Part shown: one piece after another, positions 54,627 through 63,321 of the stretch
How the letters are laid out: each line of letters starts with the position of its first letter
Position numbering within the stretch: position 1 is the stretch's first letter
Assembly (NCBI GenBank): GCA_035493955.1
Contig: DATJHI010000035.1
Span: 62,001-126,000, forward strand
Reading direction: 5' to 3'
Origin: NCED01 sp035493955
Lineage (GTDB): Bacteria > Pseudomonadota > Alphaproteobacteria > Caulobacterales > Caulobacteraceae
DNA length: 64,000 bases
Notes under the pieces: generated by a model
What the model was told of the DNA's origin: nothing
Database searches by the model: none
What the model saw: only the letters and a program-made list of their open reading frames with translations
Made by a program: the position numbers and the translations under genes

Positions 54627-56636
54627 TCAAGCCGCCTTCGCCGCCCTGGTCACCTCGTCGGCCAGGCGGCCGGTCAGTTCGGCCATGTGGTCGTACTGGG
54701 CCTCATAGGTCGCCAGGCCCTGGGTCACCGAGCGCAGCTCGACGATCAGGTCGGCCCGCTCGGCGTGGGGCAGGAACACCTCGATGCGGTCCCAGCCGGG
54801 CCAGTCCTCGCGGTTGTCGAAGCCGAGGATCTGGCCGCGCCGCGCCGACACCGCCGAATTGATCCTGGAGGTCGCCGTCGAGGGCGCGAAGATGGTCAGC
54901 TTCTCGATCGGCTCCAGCAGCACCGGCTCGCATTTGGGCAGGCCCTCATGCATGGCCAGCCGTCCGGCGGCGCGGAAGGCGAATTCCGACGAGTCCACCG
55001 CGTGGTACGAGCCGTCGGTCAGCACCACCCCTACGTCGATGACCGGAAAGCCCAGGGGCCCGAGCTCCAGGGCGTCGCGCACCCCCTGCTCGACCGCCGG
55101 AATCCACTGCTTGGGCACCACCCCGCCGGTGATCCGGTCGGTGAAGGAAAAGCCCTCGCCGCGGGCCAGGGGCCGGATCTCCAGCACCACGTCGCCGAAC
55201 TGGCCGTGGCCGCCGGTCTGCTTCTTGTGCCGGCCGCGCACGGTGACCCCCTTGCGGATGGTCTCGCGGTAGGGGGTCTTGGGCCGCAGGGCCGCGACGT
55301 CGAGGCCATAGCGGCGCTTCAGCCGGTCCAGCGCCGCCCGCAGGTGGCCCTCGCCCTGCCCCTTCAGCAGGACCTCGCGGGTCTGGGCGTCGTGGACCAG
55401 GGCCAGGCCCCGATCCTCCTCCACCAGCTTGGCGATGGCGGTGGACAGGCGGACGTCGTCCTTCTGCTCCCGCGCGGCGATGGACAGGGCGTAGACGGGC
55501 AGCCGCGACGGGGGCGACAGGTGGGGCCGGCGCTGCTTGCCGTCGGACGACAGCAGCTCGCCGGGGGTCGCGTTCTCCAGCCGGCCGATGGCGACGATCT
55601 CGCCGGCGGCGGCCTCCGACACCTTCTTGGTGGTGGCGCCGTGCAGGAGGAACAGGCCGCTGGCTCGGACCTTGTCGCCGCCGGCGCGGGTCAGCTCGGC
55701 CCCGTCGGCCAGCTTGCCGCCGAGCACCCGGGCGTAGGCCAGCTTGCCGGCCTGTCCCGCGTGGCTGGTCTTGAACACATAGGCGCAAGGCGCGCCGGCG
55801 CCGAGGCGCGTGGCGGCGGCGTCAGGCTCGGGCGTGTCGTGGCGCAGGGCCTTCAGCAGGCGGCGCAGGCCGAAGCCGTTCTGGGCCGAGCCGAAGAACA
55901 CCGGCGCGATCAGCCCCTCGCCGGTTTCGCGCACGATGTCGGCGAAGACGGCGTCCCGGTCGGGGACCGCGTCGGTGAGCAACTGCTCCATCAACTCGTC
56001 GTCGTAGTCGGCCAGTTGCTCCAGCATGTGGAAGCGGGCGTCGGCCTCGACCGTGGCCAGGTCCTCGGGGATGGCGACCTGTTCGGAGGGCTTGCCCGGC
56101 CGGTAGATGAAACCCCGCTCGAGGGCGAGGTCGACGAAGCCGGCGACGTGCTCGCCCCGGCTGATCGGGATCTGGCGCGCCACCAGGGGCAGGCGGCTGA
56201 CCGGCTGCAGCGCGGCGATCAGATCCTGAATGTTTCCGCGGGCCTGGTCGATCTTGTTGACGAAGATCGCGTGCGGGACGCCCAGAGCCTCGATCTGCTT
56301 CAGAAAGGGCTGCAACAGCGCGGCCTTGGCCGGGTCGGGGTCGATCACCAGCAGGGCCAGGTCCACGGCGGCCAGGGCCGCGTCGCCGTCGCAGGCGAAC
56401 TCGACCGAGCCCGGGGCGTCGATCAGGGCGTAGCGCTCGCCCATGAACTCGAAGGCGGCGAGATTGAGCTCCACCGACTGGCCGCGGGCCTTGGCCTCGG
56501 GGGTGGTGTCGCCCAGGCCCCCCTGGCGCTCAGACCCGTTGGCGACGGACGCCAGGGCCTCCAACAGGGTGGTCTTGCCCGAGCCGCCCGGGCCTACCAG
56601 GGCGATTGCCCGCACCCCTCCTGTTCCTTTGCGCAT
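54627..56636 (-). CDS. Elongation factor G-like translational GTPase (EF-G2 type)
   Basis: 669 residues with the EF-G domain order (G, II, III, IV, V). The G domain has a variant P-loop VGPGGSGKTT and effector/switch region TPEAKARGQS in place of the canonical AHIDAGKTT and switch I, with DAPG and NKID kept. Domain IV has RGRHKKQTGGHGQFGDV. It matches the EF-G-like paralogues of alphaproteobacteria, whose role (recycling, stress or back-translocation) is unsettled; it is not the main fusA, which lies in the str operon. Confidence 0.9.
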   Translation of the reverse strand: MRKGTGGVRAIALVGPGGSGKTTLLEALASVANGSERQGGLGDTTPEAKARGQSVELNLAAFEFMGERYALIDAPGSVEFACDGDAALAAVDLALLVIDPDPAKAALLQPFLKQIEALGVPHAIFVNKIDQARGNIQDLIAALQPVSRLPLVARQIPISRGEHVAGFVDLALERGFIYRPGKPSEQVAIPEDLATVEADARFHMLEQLADYDDELMEQLLTDAVPDRDAVFADIVRETGEGLIAPVFFGSAQNGFGLRRLLKALRHDTPEPDAAATRLGAGAPCAYVFKTSHAGQAGKLAYARVLGGKLADGAELTRAGGDKVRASGLFLLHGATTKKVSEAAAGEIVAIGRLENATPGELLSSDGKQRRPHLSPPSRLPVYALSIAAREQKDDVRLSTAIAKLVEEDRGLALVHDAQTREVLLKGQGEGHLRAALDRLKRRYGLDVAALRPKTPYRETIRKGVTVRGRHKKQTGGHGQFGDVVLEIRPLARGEGFSFTDRITGGVVPKQWIPAVEQGVRDALELGPLGFPVIDVGVVLTDGSYHAVDSSEFAFRAAGRLAMHEGLPKCEPVLLEPIEKLTIFAPSTATSRINSAVSARRGQILGFDNREDWPGWDRIEVFLPHAERADLIVELRSVTQGLATYEAQYDHMAELTGRLADEVTRAAKAA

Positions 56637-56641
56637 AGCTT

Positions 56642-56660
56642 CGCTCCCGCAGGGAGAGCG
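56642..56660. repeat. CGCTCCC/GGGAG palindrome upstream of the EF-G-like gene
   Basis: CTCCC (56644-56648) and GGGAG (56652-56656) with a three-base loop, inside CGCTCCCGCAGGGAGAGCG (56642-56660). It lies just before the ATG of the EF-G-like gene on the minus strand and shares its core with the elements at 45131-45154 and 50911-50931. The other 170 bp of this gap show nothing identifiable. Confidence 0.4.
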
Positions 56661-56832
56661 CTCGCGCCAAAACAGAGACCAGTGGCGCTAAAAACGCTCT
56701 CGGGTCCAGATGGCGGCGGGTCGGCGCGACGTCGCCGCGCGCGGACGCCTTCGAGACGCCGCGCGGAACGATGCAACGCCCGCGGCGACGCGGGCGCAAG
56801 CCATGCGGCGCTCACAGAAACGCGATCAGGCT

Positions 56833-57108
56833 CTAGCGGCGGCGGCCATGAGCGCGAGGCTTTAGCTTGGGCGCGGCGGGCGCCTCCGAGAAGGCCTCGT
56901 CCGAACCCGCCGGCCGGAGCAGGACCACGCCAGGCTTGGCGAGGGCGGCCTTGGTCGCCTTCGGGTCATCGGCGACGGCGGCGGCCTTCTGTGCGAACAG
57001 GTCCTCGTGGACGTCCCAGGCCGCCAACGCCGCCGCCTGGTTCGGCGCAGCCACCACCGTGTCATGGAAGCCGATGCGGGTGGCGTAGACTTTCAACCTG
57101 GCGGCCAT
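56833..57108 (-). CDS. Conserved small protein of unknown function
   Basis: 91 residues: MAARLKVYATRIGFHDTVVA followed by an Ala-rich helix with WDVHEDLFAQKAAAV, and a basic tail ending RAHGRRR. I recall similar short proteins with the K-V-Y-x-T-x-x-G-F-H-D opening in Caulobacterales and sphingomonads, always uncharacterised. It has no membrane segment. It is downstream of the zincin gene (39-bp gap, same strand). Confidence 0.7.
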   Translation of the reverse strand: MAARLKVYATRIGFHDTVVAAPNQAAALAAWDVHEDLFAQKAAAVADDPKATKAALAKPGVVLLRPAGSDEAFSEAPAAPKLKPRAHGRRR

Positions 57109-57147
57109 GGGGGTGAAGCGCGCCAGGGAACGGTTGGTTCAGGGGAT

Positions 57148-57570
57148 CTAATCCCGCGCTTCGATCGCCTCGATGTCGTCGTCGGAAAGTCCGAAATGGT
57201 GGCCGATCTCATGCACCACCACGTGCTCGACCAGGGCGCCGAGGGCCACGTCCCCCCGCTCGGCCCATTCGTCCAGGATCGGGCGGCGGTAGAGGAAGAC
57301 ATGAGGGGTGTGGGGCAGGGGGTCGCTGAACGAACGGCGGAGCCTGTCCACCCCGCGATAGAGGCCGGTCAGCTCGAACGGGTCCTCGATGCCGAGGTCG
57401 TCCAGGGTCTCCTCGTCGGGGAAGTCGTCGATGTGGAACACCACCTCCCCGGCCAGGGCGCGGAACTGTTCGGGCAGGCGGTCGAAGGCGGCCCGCGCCA
57501 GGGCTTCGAAGTCGGCCAGGGACGGGGCGGGAAGGACGCCCCAGGCGTGGGAAGGATCTGACACGGTCAC
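57148..57570 (-). CDS. Zincin-like metallopeptidase family protein
   Basis: 140 residues. The zinc motif is H120-E121-I-G-H124-H-F-G-L-S-D, i.e. HExxHxxGLSD, of the DUF1025/minimal metallopeptidase family. The preceding VFLYRRPILDEW strand-helix is typical. Cytoplasmic, target unknown. It lies downstream of recQ (58-bp gap) on the same strand and upstream of the small conserved gene. Confidence 0.9.
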   Translation of the reverse strand: MTVSDPSHAWGVLPAPSLADFEALARAAFDRLPEQFRALAGEVVFHIDDFPDEETLDDLGIEDPFELTGLYRGVDRLRRSFSDPLPHTPHVFLYRRPILDEWAERGDVALGALVEHVVVHEIGHHFGLSDDDIEAIEARD

Positions 57571-57628
57571 CGGCCCAGCCTAGCACAGGGTCCGGATCGC
57601 CGCCCAGGCGGGGCCGGGCCACCGCGGG

Positions 57629-59470
57629 TCAGGCCGCCGCCTCGCTTTCGGCCACGATCCTGAGCACCGCCGCGCCGTAGCGCTCCAGCTTGCCCTGGCC
57701 GACGCCGTTGCAGCTGGCCAGCTCGTTGGAGGTTCGCGGACGCATCATGGCGATGTCGGCCAAGGTCCGGTCGTGGAAGATCACGTAGGGGGGCAGGGCC
57801 TGGGTCTGGGCCTCGGTCCGCCGCCAGGCGCGCAGGGCGTCGAACACCGCCATGTCGCGGGCGGGGACCTCCAGCGCCTCGCCGCCGGCGCGGCGGGCCC
57901 CGCGGGGGGCTCGCGCCGACGGATGCGGCTTGGCCGGCTTGCGCATCTGCACCCGCCGTTCGCCGCGATAGACCGCGCGCACCGCCTCGGCCCCGCCGAG
58001 CGCCACCAGGGGGCGGCCGTCGTTGGGGTCCTCCAGCAACAGGCCCTCGAACAGAAGCTGGTCCAGGAGTTCGCGCCAGCCGACGACCCCGAGCTCCTTG
58101 CCCACCCCGAAGGTGGAAAGCCCGGTCTCGAATTCGGAGGGTTCCTTGGTCCGCCCGGTCAGGTGGTCGACCACCCGTCCGCGCCCGAACCGGCCGCCCA
58201 GGCGATGCACGGCGGACAGGGCCATCTGGGCCAGCTTGGTGACGTCCTCGGCCTGCGGCGGAGTCAGGCACAGGTCGCAGCGGCCGCAGGGCGCGGCGTC
58301 GGTCTCGCCGAAGTAGTAGCGCACCGCCGCCGCCCGGCAGCCCATGCCGTCCAGCATGGCGTAGAGCTGGCGCACCTTGCGGTTCTGCACCTGGGCCACC
58401 TCGGCGGCGAAGTCGCGGGTCTCGATCCGCCGCAGCGCCCAGGCCAGGTCGCCGGCGCCGTAGAGGGTGATCCCCTCCGCGTCGGCCCCGTCGCGTCCCG
58501 CCCGGCCGACCTCCTGCCAATAGGCCTCGATCGAGGCCGGCGGATCGGCGTGGATGACGTAGCGGACGTCGGGTTTGTCCACCCCCATGCCGAAGGCGAT
58601 GGTCGCCACCATCACCGCGTCGTCCTCCTCCAGGAACTTGTGCAGCCGTTTCTCGCGCACGCCCTTGTCGAGGCCCGCGTGGTAGGCCAGGGCCGGGATC
58701 CCTTCGGCGACCAGGGCCTCGGCCAGTTTCTCGGTGGTCTCGCGTGAACCGGCGTAGACCACGCCTGCGCGACCCGGCCGCTCGGTGACCAGCTCGATCA
58801 CCCGCTTGCGCCCCGATCCGCTCTTGCGCTCGGCCGAAAGCTGCAGTTCGGGCCGGGCGAAGCTGTCCATGAACACCCGGGCCTCGGGCATCCTCAGCTG
58901 GGCCAGGATGTCGGCGCGGGTGCGGGCGTCGGCGGTGGCGGTGACCGCCAGCCGGGGCGTGTCGGGGAACAGCTCGGCCAGGCGCCCGAGGTTGCGGTAC
59001 TCGGGGCGGAAGTCGTGCCCCCACTGGCTGACGCAGTGGGCCTCGTCCACGGCGATCAGGGCGAGCTTCACCCCGCTCAACCGCTCCAGCATCCACGGCT
59101 GCATCAGGCCTTCGGGGGAGACGTAGAGCAGGTCGAGCGCCCCGGCCTCCACGCGCCGCCAGGTCTCGATGCGGTCCTTGGGGTCGGTTCCGGAGTCGAG
59201 ACGGGCGGCGGCGACGCCGGACTGCTGCAGGCCCGCCACCTGGTCGGCCATCAGGGCGATCAGCGGCGAGACCACCAGTCCCAGCCCGTCCAGCACCATG
59301 GCCGGCGCCTGGTAGCAGACGCTCTTGCCCCCGCCGGTGGGCAGGACCGCCAGGGCGTTGCGGCCGGCCAGCACCTCCTCGATCACCGCCCCCTGCAGCC
59401 CGCGGAAATCCGCATGGCCGAAGGAGCGCTGAAGCACCTCGCGGGCGTGTTGGAAGGAATCGCGGCTCAC
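57629..59470 (-). CDS. recQ: ATP-dependent DNA helicase RecQ
   Basis: 613 residues. Superfamily 2 helicase with Walker A LPTGGGKS, DEAH box IAVDEAHCVSQWGHDFRPEYR, the RQC zinc cysteines (CGRCDLC region) and a C-terminal HRDC domain (FHDRTLADIAMMRP...NGVGQGKLERYG). It unwinds recombination and fork substrates. The 254-bp upstream gap is occupied by a composite palindromic repeat. Confidence 0.98.
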   Translation of the reverse strand: MSRDSFQHAREVLQRSFGHADFRGLQGAVIEEVLAGRNALAVLPTGGGKSVCYQAPAMVLDGLGLVVSPLIALMADQVAGLQQSGVAAARLDSGTDPKDRIETWRRVEAGALDLLYVSPEGLMQPWMLERLSGVKLALIAVDEAHCVSQWGHDFRPEYRNLGRLAELFPDTPRLAVTATADARTRADILAQLRMPEARVFMDSFARPELQLSAERKSGSGRKRVIELVTERPGRAGVVYAGSRETTEKLAEALVAEGIPALAYHAGLDKGVREKRLHKFLEEDDAVMVATIAFGMGVDKPDVRYVIHADPPASIEAYWQEVGRAGRDGADAEGITLYGAGDLAWALRRIETRDFAAEVAQVQNRKVRQLYAMLDGMGCRAAAVRYYFGETDAAPCGRCDLCLTPPQAEDVTKLAQMALSAVHRLGGRFGRGRVVDHLTGRTKEPSEFETGLSTFGVGKELGVVGWRELLDQLLFEGLLLEDPNDGRPLVALGGAEAVRAVYRGERRVQMRKPAKPHPSARAPRGARRAGGEALEVPARDMAVFDALRAWRRTEAQTQALPPYVIFHDRTLADIAMMRPRTSNELASCNGVGQGKLERYGAAVLRIVAESEAAA

Positions 59471-59500
59471 CGACCGGATATAGCGCGCCGCGCCTGTTCT

Positions 59501-59627
59501 CCTCCACCGCGAAGCGGGGGAGGTGGATCGACGCGGACACGCGGCGAGACGGAGGGGACGTCCAGCGGAGCGGGCGCGCGCCCCCTCAGTCGCCTTACGC
59601 CGACAGCTCCCCGTTTCACGGTGGAGC
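59501..59627. repeat. Composite inverted-repeat element upstream of recQ
   Basis: Outer arms are CCTCCACCGCGAAGCGGGGG (59501-59520) and, inverted, GCTCCCCGTTTCACGGTGGAG (59606-59626); each arm is itself a hairpin. Inner arms GACGGAGGGG (about 59552-59561) and CCCCCTCAGTC (59581-59591) are also complementary. The whole 127-bp unit is thus a nested palindrome, like a repeated extragenic or MITE-like sequence. Related pieces occur at 1885-1916 and 48268-48382. Confidence 0.6.
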
Positions 59628-59724
59628 GAGACGCTTCTTTCAACCCGCTATTCGGCGTGAACAGCTAGCTTGCACAGCACGCTAGTGTGCGTTACAAGGT
59701 AGCTACTGAAGCGAGAGACCGTCC

Positions 59725-60051
59725 GTGGAACCCATCCAGGTCCAATTGAAGAAGGGGGTGCTCGAGCTGTGCGTGCTCGCCCTGCTCTCCCGAGGGGACA
59801 ACTACGCCTACGAGATCGCCAGCCGGTTGGCCGAGGGAATCGATATGGGGGAAGGCACCATCTATCCGCTGATGCGGCGGCTGCAGGCGGAGGGTTTCGT
59901 CGACACCTATCTGGTCGAGAGCCCGTCCGGCCCGCCGCGCAAATACTATAAGCTGACCGCGGCCGGGCGCTCGAGCTTTTCCGCCCAGAGGGCGGAATGG
60001 ACAGCCTTTTCGAACGCCGTCGAAGCCATCTTGCAGGAGCCCGCCCGATGA
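59725..60051 (+). CDS. PadR family transcriptional regulator
   Basis: 108 residues starting at a GTG. Winged-helix PadR fold: LKKGVLELCVLALLSRGDNYAYEI and GTIYPLMRRLQAEGFVDTYL, then PRKYYKLTAAGR. It lies in front of a HAAS-domain membrane protein (4-bp overlap) and a GIN-domain protein, the usual trio in which the PadR regulator is thought to sense a signal through the HAAS protein. Confidence 0.93.
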   Translation: MEPIQVQLKKGVLELCVLALLSRGDNYAYEIASRLAEGIDMGEGTIYPLMRRLQAEGFVDTYLVESPSGPPRKYYKLTAAGRSSFSAQRAEWTAFSNAVEAILQEPAR

Positions 60052-60617
60052 TCCGCGACGCCTTTCTGGCGCGATTGCGCGAGGGTCTGGGCGGACTTCC
60101 GCCCGCGGCCGTGGACGACATCGTCGCCGACTACGCCGCCCATTTCAGCGAAGGCGCGGCGGCCGGACGCAGCGAGGAGTCCGTGGCCCAGGCCCTGGGC
60201 GATCCCGGACGGCTGGCCCGCGAGCTGCGGGCCGAGGCCGGCCTTCGCCGGTGGGAGGAACAGCGCAACCCCACCGCCGCCGCGGGGGCGATCTTCGCGG
60301 TCCTGGGTCTGGGCGCCATCGACCTGTTGATCCTGGCCCCGGTGCTGATCGCGGTGGGCAGCGCCCTGTTCGGCCTGTTCCTTGGCTCCCTGGGGGTGTT
60401 CGTCGCGGGGATCGGGATGTTCGTCGCCGGCCTGTTCAACCAGATCCCCGGCGGCGGTCCGTCGCCGGCCCAGGCCGCCTTTGCGGGCCTGGGGATGATG
60501 TCCGGATCGGTCTGCGCGGCCGCCCTTCTTAGCTTGGCCGTGATCGGCCTGGTCAACCTGCTGGTCCGCTACGGCCGGCTGCACTACCGGCTGCTGCAGC
60601 CGGCGGTCCGAACCTGA
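60048..60617 (+). CDS. DUF1700/HAAS-domain membrane protein
   Basis: 189 residues from ATG 60048. Residues 1-70 form an alpha-helical HAAS signalling domain (FLARLREGLGGLPPAAVDDIVADY...ALGDPGRLARELRAE), followed by three or four transmembrane helices. HAAS proteins are partners of adjacent PadR regulators. Co-translated with padR and 16 bp before the GIN-domain gene. Confidence 0.88.
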   Translation: MIRDAFLARLREGLGGLPPAAVDDIVADYAAHFSEGAAAGRSEESVAQALGDPGRLARELRAEAGLRRWEEQRNPTAAAGAIFAVLGLGAIDLLILAPVLIAVGSALFGLFLGSLGVFVAGIGMFVAGLFNQIPGGGPSPAQAAFAGLGMMSGSVCAAALLSLAVIGLVNLLVRYGRLHYRLLQPAVRT

Positions 60618-60633
60618 GAACGGAGCCCATGCC

Positions 60634-61398
60634 ATGACCCGTCCGCTTCTCATCACCGCAGGCCTGAGCTTTGTCGTCGCCGTCATCTGCTTCGCCGTCG
60701 TCGCCGCCATCGGGCCGATCGATCCCTTCAACTGGTCGATGTTCCACCATGACCACGGCCGGCATGGTTGGCATGGCTGGCGCGCCTGGCCCACGATCTC
60801 GACGGATGGGCCGCAGGTCAGCCGCGACCTGGTCTGGAGCGGGACCGATCAGCTGGCCGTCGAGGCCCCGGCGGAGGTGACCTACACCCAGGGGCCGGTC
60901 GCTCACCTGAGCGTTTCGGGGCCGCAGGAGATGGTGGACCATCTGGTGGTCGAGGACGGCGCCCTGCGCCTTGACGGGTCGCTGAGAGGCGAGGGACGGT
61001 TGCAGATCGCGCTGACCGCCCCCTTGGTGCACAGGTTCGCCATCGACGGCGCCAAGCGGTTGTCGATCGTCGGCTACGACCAGGACAGCCTGCAACTGGC
61101 CCTGCACGGCAGCGGCGACGTGGTCGCCCGCGGCAAGACCCGCAACCTGGACCTGGCCATGGCGGGATCGGGCGACGTCGACATGGGCGGCCTGGACGCC
61201 GACACGGCCAACGTCGCCATCGCCGGTTCGGGCGACGCCGCCGTGGCCCCGCGCAGCAGCGCCCGGATCGCTATCCTCGGTTCGGGCGACGTGACCTTGA
61301 CCACCCAGCCGGCGAATCTGGAAAGCCATGTCATCGGTTCCGGCAGCATCCGGCGCGCGCCGTCCGCGCCGCCGCCGCCCGCGCCGAAAAAGGGCTGA
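60634..61398 (+). CDS. GIN-domain (DUF2807) putative adhesin/envelope protein
   Basis: 254 residues. An N-terminal hydrophobic segment (LLITAGLSFVVAVICFAVVAA) anchors or exports it. A His-rich stretch (FHHDHGRHGWHGW, about 37-49) is followed by a right-handed beta-helix-like GIN domain with repeating GSGDV/GSGDA turns (about residues 155-240) and a Pro-rich end. Third gene of the PadR-HAAS-GIN operon. The His-rich patch could bind metal, which is not proven. Confidence 0.85.
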   Translation: MTRPLLITAGLSFVVAVICFAVVAAIGPIDPFNWSMFHHDHGRHGWHGWRAWPTISTDGPQVSRDLVWSGTDQLAVEAPAEVTYTQGPVAHLSVSGPQEMVDHLVVEDGALRLDGSLRGEGRLQIALTAPLVHRFAIDGAKRLSIVGYDQDSLQLALHGSGDVVARGKTRNLDLAMAGSGDVDMGGLDADTANVAIAGSGDAAVAPRSSARIAILGSGDVTLTTQPANLESHVIGSGSIRRAPSAPPPPAPKKG

Positions 61399-61481
61399 GG
61401 GCCGCGAGCGCCCGCCGACGATCCGATCTATAAGCGGCGGAGCGACAAGACGCCCGAGGATCGCCCCCCCATGAGCCCTTC

Positions 61482-63296
61482 ATGAGCTTGGCATTCGCCA
61501 GCGCCGCCCAGCGGTTCGACGCTGCGCAGGAGGCCTATCGCAGCGGCCGCCCGGCCGACGGGGCCAGACTGCTAGACGCCGTCCTGCAGACCGATCCGCG
61601 TTCGGCCCCCGCCCTGCACCTGATGGGGCTTTGCCTGACCGACCTCGGCGACCTGGCCGGCGCGGAGCGCGCCCTGCGCGCCTCGCTTTCCACCGACAAG
61701 CGCCGCCCGCCCGTCCACGTCGCCCTGGCCGAGGTGCTGCAGAGGCTGGGCCGGCCGGCCGAGGCGGAGAAGGCCTATCGCGCCGGCCTGGCCCTCGACC
61801 GTCGCCACCCCGGTTCGGCCGCGGGTCTGGCCGGCCTGTTGCTGACCGCCGGGCGGGCCCGCGAGGCGCTCCAGCTCACCTTGCCCCTGGCGGCGGCGGC
61901 CGGCGCTCCCGCCGCCGTGCTGGAGGTCCACGCCGAGGCCCTGCGGCGCCTGGGTCGCCCCGAGGAGGCGCTGGCCTTCGACCGTAGGGCCGTCGCCGCC
62001 GGCAGTCCCTTCGGCGAGATCGCCCTGGCCGGGACCCTGCGCGAACTCGGCCGCCATCAGGAGGCCGAGGAAGCCGCCCGCCGGGCGGTGGCCGCCGTGG
62101 GCGAACACCCCGTCGCCATGAACGCGCTGGGCCAGGTGCTGCGGGACCTGGGCCGGCTGGAGGAATCGGAAGGCGTCTATCGCCAGGCGCTGACCCGGGC
62201 GCCCTTCGACCCCATGCTGCACCTTGGCCTCGCCAGCCTGATCTGGGCGCGCACCGGCGATCCCGGGCGGGCGGCGGCGGCCCTGGATTCGGTGCTGAGG
62301 CAGAGGACCACCACGCCGCTGCTGGCGGTCCGGGCCAAGCTCCACACGCGGTCGGGCCAGCCGGCGCAGGCCTACGCCCTGCTGGCCGAAGCTTCGACAC
62401 AGGTGCCGGACGATCCGATGCTGCACGCGGCGGCGGCCACCGCGGCGGTCCATGCCGGCCAGGTCGAGGCGGGCCTCGTCCATGCCGAACGGGCCCACGC
62501 CCTGGCCCCCGGCGTGGGCCAGATCCGCGCCCTGCTGGCCGAGGCGCAACTGGCCGCCGGCCAGCCGGAACGGGCGCTGGGGATCGTCGCCGACCTCGTG
62601 AAGCAAAGTCCCGAGGACCAGCAATACCTGGCCCTGCAGGCGGTCGCCTGGCGGCTGACCGGCGACCCGCGCTATCGCGGCCTCTACGACTACGAGGCCA
62701 TGGTCGGGGTCTTCACCCTCGAGCCGCCCGAAGGCTGGTCCAGCCTGGAGGCCTATCTGGCCGACCTCGCCGTCACCCTGAAGGCCATGCACGCCATGGG
62801 CGGCGATCCCTTGGACCAGTCGGTGCGCAAGGGAGCCCAGACCGAACAGAACCTGGCGCTGTCGGCCGATCCGGTGGTCCAGGCCTTCTTCAAGGCGGTG
62901 GAGGCGCCGGTCGCCGACTATCTGGCCCGCCTGGGCAAGGGCCGCGACCCCTTGCGCGCCCGCAACGGGTCGGGCCATCGGATCAAGACCGCCTGGTCGG
63001 TGAAGCTGGAGCCCGACGGCTTCCACGCCGACCACCTGCATCCGGACGGCTGGCTATCCTCGGCCTTCTACGTCGAGCTGCCCAAGGCCATGGGCGACGA
63101 CCAGGCCAAGCAGGGCTGGCTCAAGTTCGGCCAGCCCGGGGCGCCGACCCGGCCGGCCCTGGAGCCCGAGCATTTCGTCCGGCCAGAGCCCGGGCGGCTG
63201 GTGCTGTTCCCGTCGTACATGTGGCACGGCACCGTCCCCTTCGGCGGCGACGAGACTCGCCTGACCATGGCGTTCGACGTGGTTCCGGGGAAGTAA
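61482..63296 (+). CDS. TPR protein fused to a 2OG-Fe(II) oxygenase domain
   Basis: 604 residues. Residues 1-390 are roughly ten tetratricopeptide repeats (for example A-x-x-L-x-x-L-G-R-x-x-E-A-E-x-x-Y-R-x-A). Residues 400-604 fit the 2OG-FeII_Oxy_5 family: FHADHLHPDGWLSSAFYVELP supplies the iron histidine/acid, and LFPSYMWHGTVPF then RLTMAFD the distal His and the 2-oxoglutarate Arg. TPRs should bind a protein substrate for hydroxylation. The ATG at 61482 has no clear RBS. Confidence 0.88.
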   Translation: MSLAFASAAQRFDAAQEAYRSGRPADGARLLDAVLQTDPRSAPALHLMGLCLTDLGDLAGAERALRASLSTDKRRPPVHVALAEVLQRLGRPAEAEKAYRAGLALDRRHPGSAAGLAGLLLTAGRAREALQLTLPLAAAAGAPAAVLEVHAEALRRLGRPEEALAFDRRAVAAGSPFGEIALAGTLRELGRHQEAEEAARRAVAAVGEHPVAMNALGQVLRDLGRLEESEGVYRQALTRAPFDPMLHLGLASLIWARTGDPGRAAAALDSVLRQRTTTPLLAVRAKLHTRSGQPAQAYALLAEASTQVPDDPMLHAAAATAAVHAGQVEAGLVHAERAHALAPGVGQIRALLAEAQLAAGQPERALGIVADLVKQSPEDQQYLALQAVAWRLTGDPRYRGLYDYEAMVGVFTLEPPEGWSSLEAYLADLAVTLKAMHAMGGDPLDQSVRKGAQTEQNLALSADPVVQAFFKAVEAPVADYLARLGKGRDPLRARNGSGHRIKTAWSVKLEPDGFHADHLHPDGWLSSAFYVELPKAMGDDQAKQGWLKFGQPGAPTRPALEPEHFVRPEPGRLVLFPSYMWHGTVPFGGDETRLTMAFDVVPGK

Positions 63297-63321
63297 GACG
63301 CCCCGTACAGAAGGAACGCCG

